This document shows, one piece after another, positions 60,606 to 63,192 of a stretch of DNA of 63,192 bases (positions within the stretch are counted from its first letter, which is position 1; each line of letters starts with the position of its first letter). Source of the DNA: UBA3700 sp002372775 (GTDB lineage: Bacteria; Bacillota; Clostridia; Christensenellales; UBA3700); assembly GCA_946615965.1 (NCBI GenBank), contig CAMOIC010000003.1:1-63192 (forward strand), given 5' to 3'. The notes beneath the pieces are model-generated. The model was not told the origin of the DNA. It saw nothing but the letters and a program-made list of their open reading frames with translations, and did no database searches. Both the position numbers and the translations under genes were made by a program.

Positions 60606-60619
60606 AACTCTTTATTCTT

Positions 60620-61303
60620 TTATTGTTCCCTTTCTTTAGGAACCTTCTTTTGAATGTATCTGACAACAGCATCTTTATCTGGATATGTTGTTACTACGAA
60701 TAATTTATCCCCATATTTAATTTCTGTATTACCACTTGGGATAACAACTTGAGTTTTTCTATAAATACAAGCGATTGTATATAATCTTGTATTTTCAAGT
60801 TGAGCTAGTGTCTTTCCAATAATAGCTAAATCTGGAGAATTTAATTTAATCTCAAGCATAGCAATCTTATCTTGTTCAAGAGCAAGGGACTTAACTACGT
60901 TTTCAAAATTAACTTCTGCTTGAATTGTTTGAACAAGGAAATCAGCTGAAGATACTACACTTCTAATACCTAATGAATGGAATACATCAACGTTCTTAGG
61001 GTTAGTAACTGTACAAATAATTCTTGGTATATTAAATACTTTTGAAGCAACTTCACAAATAACAAAGTTGTCTTCGTCCTTTGTACATAAAGCTACTACT
61101 AAATCTGCTTGTTGAATTCCTGCTTCGTTTAATACACTAACAAGAGTTGGATCACCATTATATACAATAACGTGATTCTCTTTGCTTAGATATTTACAAT
61201 AATCAACATCTTGATTAACTACAGTAATCTGATGTTTTTCTTCTTTAAACTTCTTAATAATGAAGTCCGCTTCATTTCTACCACCGGCAACTAGTATCCT
61301 CAT
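60620..61303 (-). CDS. TrkA-family K+ uptake regulator (RCK_N + RCK_C)
   Basis: A 227-residue cytosolic regulatory protein of a Trk/Ktr potassium transporter. RCK_N (NAD/ATP-binding Rossmann, about 1-115) starts VAGGRNEADFI, with NQDVDYCKYL; RCK_C (about 135-227) binds ligands at its interface. The last gene of a two-gene unit; its start overlaps the stop of the upstream RCK_N gene. No membrane subunit (TrkH/KtrB) is in the window. Confidence 0.85.
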   Translation of the reverse strand: MRILVAGGRNEADFIIKKFKEEKHQITVVNQDVDYCKYLSKENHVIVYNGDPTLVSVLNEAGIQQADLVVALCTKDEDNFVICEVASKVFNIPRIICTVTNPKNVDVFHSLGIRSVVSSADFLVQTIQAEVNFENVVKSLALEQDKIAMLEIKLNSPDLAIIGKTLAQLENTRLYTIACIYRKTQVVIPSGNTEIKYGDKLFVVTTYPDKDAVVRYIQKKVPKEREQ

Positions 61304-61716
61304 TAGTTCTTTTCCTCCGATGTTATTTCTACGTATCTCTTAATAGATAAATCGAAAGGATTAATAACATTTAATTTTGTTAACTTGAATAATTGATCCT
61401 TGTCGTTATTACTTTGTCTTACAAAAATCTTCTTTACGTGATAAAGTTCATCACAAATACTTGCTAAGAAAATGTTTGTATTATCACTTTCTGTGGCAAT
61501 TACTACTTGAGATGCTTTTGTGATTTCCGCTTCTTCTAGTGTTGATGCTTCAAATGCATCGTCATTAATCTCAATACCAGCGAAATCGTCTGATACATTC
61601 TTAAATGACTTTTCGTCCTTATCAATAAGTACAACATCTTGGCCGTCAGCAGATAACTTGCTTGCTAAGTAAGAACCAAATTTTCCTGCGCCAATAATAA
61701 CTATATGATCTCTCAT
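61303..61716 (-). CDS. TrkA-N (RCK_N only) potassium transport regulator
   Basis: A 137-residue protein made of one RCK_N domain: GAGKFGSYLASKL (9-21) is the dinucleotide-binding loop, with VLIDKDEK next. It has no RCK_C domain, so it is shorter than typical TrkA/KtrA. GGAGA precedes the ATG. It overlaps the full-length RCK_N+RCK_C gene by one base, so a mixed complex is likely. A remnant of a split four-domain TrkA is an alternative. Confidence 0.82.
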   Translation of the reverse strand: MRDHIVIIGAGKFGSYLASKLSADGQDVVLIDKDEKSFKNVSDDFAGIEINDDAFEASTLEEAEITKASQVVIATESDNTNIFLASICDELYHVKKIFVRQSNNDKDQLFKLTKLNVINPFDLSIKRYVEITSEEKN

Positions 61717-61779
61717 AAAATCTCCATTGCTATTTATATAATAGCATCTTATTTAATTATACAATTATATTGGCTGTTG

Positions 61780-62166
61780 TCAAATTATCTCATTTAGAGT
61801 CAGAAAGTCGTAAAGACAAGGTGAATCACTATTTTTCTTTTGGGATCTACCTAAATACCCTATCATTTTCCCATATGGATCTCTAATGGCTTCAATAAAA
61901 AAGTCTGTATTTGTTTTTTCTGAATAGTACGTATGTACGCGATTATTATTAACACTTAAATTAAACCATGTAATTACATGATCCACTAATCTTTTGAACT
62001 TTTCATCAAATTCGTTAAAATGATTTTCTCCAACAAGTTTCTTTTCATGATAAAATTCTTCTGCAGCCTTATTCGCATATACTATATTGTGATCTAAATC
62101 ACAAATAATGATAGCGGAACTATCATTATCGTATACACTTTTGATATAATCTGTTAACTTAACCAT
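61780..62166 (-). CDS. Stand-alone PAS-domain protein
   Basis: A 128-residue protein whose core (about 15-115) is a PAS domain: SAIIICDLDHNIVYANKAAEEFY opens the fold, and the end segment EAIRDPYGKMIGYLGRSQ is typical of the PAS core C-terminus. No output domain is attached. It may bind a small molecule or a partner. It lies upstream of the TrkA-like genes on the same strand, 63 bases away, but co-regulation is not shown. Confidence 0.75.
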   Translation of the reverse strand: MVKLTDYIKSVYDNDSSAIIICDLDHNIVYANKAAEEFYHEKKLVGENHFNEFDEKFKRLVDHVITWFNLSVNNNRVHTYYSEKTNTDFFIEAIRDPYGKMIGYLGRSQKKNSDSPCLYDFLTLNEII

Positions 62167-62290
62167 CTATACATACCCCAAATTTTTATTACAATGAGGT
62201 CCGAATTATTAGCCCTTTTTCTGCTCTTATTCTAGATGAAAATAATATTGGTTTTTTATAATTGGAAAAATAGGACGGATATTTGGCAAT

Positions 62291-63070
62291 CTAGTTTAAC
62301 ATCGAATTATATAAGTCTAAATCGTCATTTCCAAATACATCAAAAATTACCTTATTTATATGCTTTGAGGTTGGTAAAAACTTCTCTACTTCTTCGATTG
62401 CAATCTTTGCAGCTTCCTTTTGCGGAAATCTAAAAACACCTGTAGAAATACAACAAAAGGCAATTGATTTTACTTCATGATTATCTGCCACTTTTAAACA
62501 TTCTCTATAACAGCTTCTTAATTCGTTTATTTCTTTTGTCGTTAAACCATAGCCAATAATAGGGCCTACTGTATGAATTATATATCTAGATGGTAAATTA
62601 TATGCATAAGTTATCTTTGCGCTTCCTGTTGGCTCTAAATGCCCTTGTGCTTTTATTATTTCATTACATTTTAGTCTAAGTTCTACGCCAGCATATGTGT
62701 GTATGCAATTATCTATACAAGCATGACATTGTCTAAAACAACCAAGCATTTCAGAATTTGCAGCATTAACAATGGCATCTACTTTTAATTTAGTAATGTC
62801 ACCTTGCCAAATAAATATCTTATTATTCTTCTTTACAGGCTTTAGTGTAGACACATCAACAATGCCTTTCTTTTTATTCTCTTCTTTTAGGTATTCATCT
62901 TGAATTTTTAGAAACTCTTCTGAAATAGGATTTGGCATACGAACATTGCATAGACTTCTAAATAGCCTAAACTGTGCGTCACTATCTTTTGGAATCTCGA
63001 TATCTTTGTAAACTGGATTCTCATTAATTAAATAATTAATAAGCCAAATTCTTTTTTCATCATTATTCAT
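62291..63070 (-). CDS. Zinc-type macrodomain protein, probable protein-ADP-ribose hydrolase
   Basis: A 259-residue macrodomain. WQGDITKLKVDAIVNAANSEMLGC spans the ADP-ribose-binding loop 1 (88-111), followed by a Cys/His cluster with C111, H116 and C118 as expected zinc ligands of the Zn-dependent macrodomains (SpyMacro/SauMacro type), then the diphosphate loop SIAFCCISTGVFRFP (about 202-216). The N-terminal 85 residues are the family's usual helical extension. AGGGGA precedes the ATG. In other bacteria such macrodomains sit next to a sirtuin and lipoate genes; none are within the window. It would remove ADP-ribose from proteins. Confidence 0.85.
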   Translation of the reverse strand: MNNDEKRIWLINYLINENPVYKDIEIPKDSDAQFRLFRSLCNVRMPNPISEEFLKIQDEYLKEENKKKGIVDVSTLKPVKKNNKIFIWQGDITKLKVDAIVNAANSEMLGCFRQCHACIDNCIHTYAGVELRLKCNEIIKAQGHLEPTGSAKITYAYNLPSRYIIHTVGPIIGYGLTTKEINELRSCYRECLKVADNHEVKSIAFCCISTGVFRFPQKEAAKIAIEEVEKFLPTSKHINKVIFDVFGNDDLDLYNSMLN

Positions 63071-63103
63071 AAAAGTTCCCCTAAATTAATATACCATAAT
63101 TAT

Positions 63104-63141
63104 TAATAAAAATAGACACTTTGTTTCCACAAAGTGTCTAT
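63104..63141 (-). terminator. Terminator for a gene entering from the right
   Basis: A perfect 13-bp stem (63112-63124 with 63129-63141) with loop TTCC; on the minus strand T-rich DNA follows (complement of 63104-63111). It lies 22 bases beyond the TAA of a truncated gene at the window edge. Confidence 0.7.
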
Positions 63142-63162
63142 TAATTCAATTTTAATTACCTA

Positions 63163-63192
63163 TTATTTTCTAGGATTCTTGATGTTTGCTTG
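63163..63192 (-). CDS. C-terminal end of a gene cut by the window edge
   Basis: Only nine codons (ending NIKNPRK) and a TAA are visible. The basic end and the terminator downstream suggest a real gene, perhaps a small basic protein, but the family cannot be named from this much sequence. Confidence 0.3.
   Translation of the reverse strand, partial: QANIKNPRK

Overview
This is chromosomal DNA of an AT-rich, Gram-positive-type bacterium, most likely a gut member of the Clostridia (Bacillota). That placement is an inference from several things: HprK, the YloU/YloV pair, an OGG1-like glycosylase, a TrmK–SigA–DnaG block, a lysine (L-box) riboswitch, a yicC–gmk–rpoZ–coaBC–priA–def–fmt–rsmB–rlmN–rsgA–rpe order like that of Bacillus, and large BspA-type leucine-rich-repeat surface proteins. 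TGA is used as a stop (uvrC), so the code is the standard bacterial one. No rRNA, tRNA, transposase, integrase or CRISPR array was seen.

Layout. 1–3.0 kb is a small accessory block on the minus strand: a DUF6508-like gene, an XRE-type regulator, a DUF4417 gene, a short protein resembling the C-terminal toxin domain of polymorphic toxins, and a DUF7674-like probable immunity gene. A compact plus-strand transcript is predicted inside the block. 3.2–6.2 kb is the asd–dapA–dapB diaminopimelate/lysine operon behind an L-box riboswitch and terminator. 6.2–11.8 kb (minus) is dnaG–rpoD–trmK–Nif3-like–zinc ribbon–membrane protein. 12.0–14.7 kb holds dgt, an orphan hypothetical gene, an HPr-like protein without the phospho-histidine loop, and DUF4364. 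14.8–17.6 kb is an unusual exported protein (DUF6973, leucine-rich repeats, Listeria–Bacteroides repeat, Hint) with a small membrane-anchored partner.

17.9–48.3 kb is almost entirely minus-strand housekeeping: hprK, a HAD phosphatase, uvrC, recG, the fakA/yloV-like and yloU genes, then (after plus-strand rpmB) rpe to yicC, ligA, pcrA, an 8-oxoguanine glycosylase, rpsU (59 codons), a YgjP/DUF4186/DUF3877 trio, and hit–mtaB–rsmE–prmA–COG2426. The genes are tightly packed and many overlap, which suggests long operons and translational coupling. 48.6–52.6 kb is one giant five-repeat surface protein. 52.7–56.0 kb is a folate operon (folC–folE–folP–folBK). 56.1–60.5 kb is a giant leucine-rich-repeat lipoprotein. 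60.6–63.1 kb carries two TrkA-type regulatory proteins, a lone PAS protein and a zinc-type macrodomain. The last 30 bases are the tail of another minus-strand gene.

Notable signals. Several genes (dgt, uvrC, the OGG1-like gene, pcrA, yloU, the HAD gene) have a -10 box 6–10 bases before the start codon and no usable Shine–Dalgarno, which predicts leaderless mRNAs. The HPr-like protein keeps the Ser-46-type loop used by HprK but has lost the histidine loop. The Hint domain keeps its Cys but lacks the terminal His-Asn. prpC–prkC is missing from its usual place between rlmN and rsgA.
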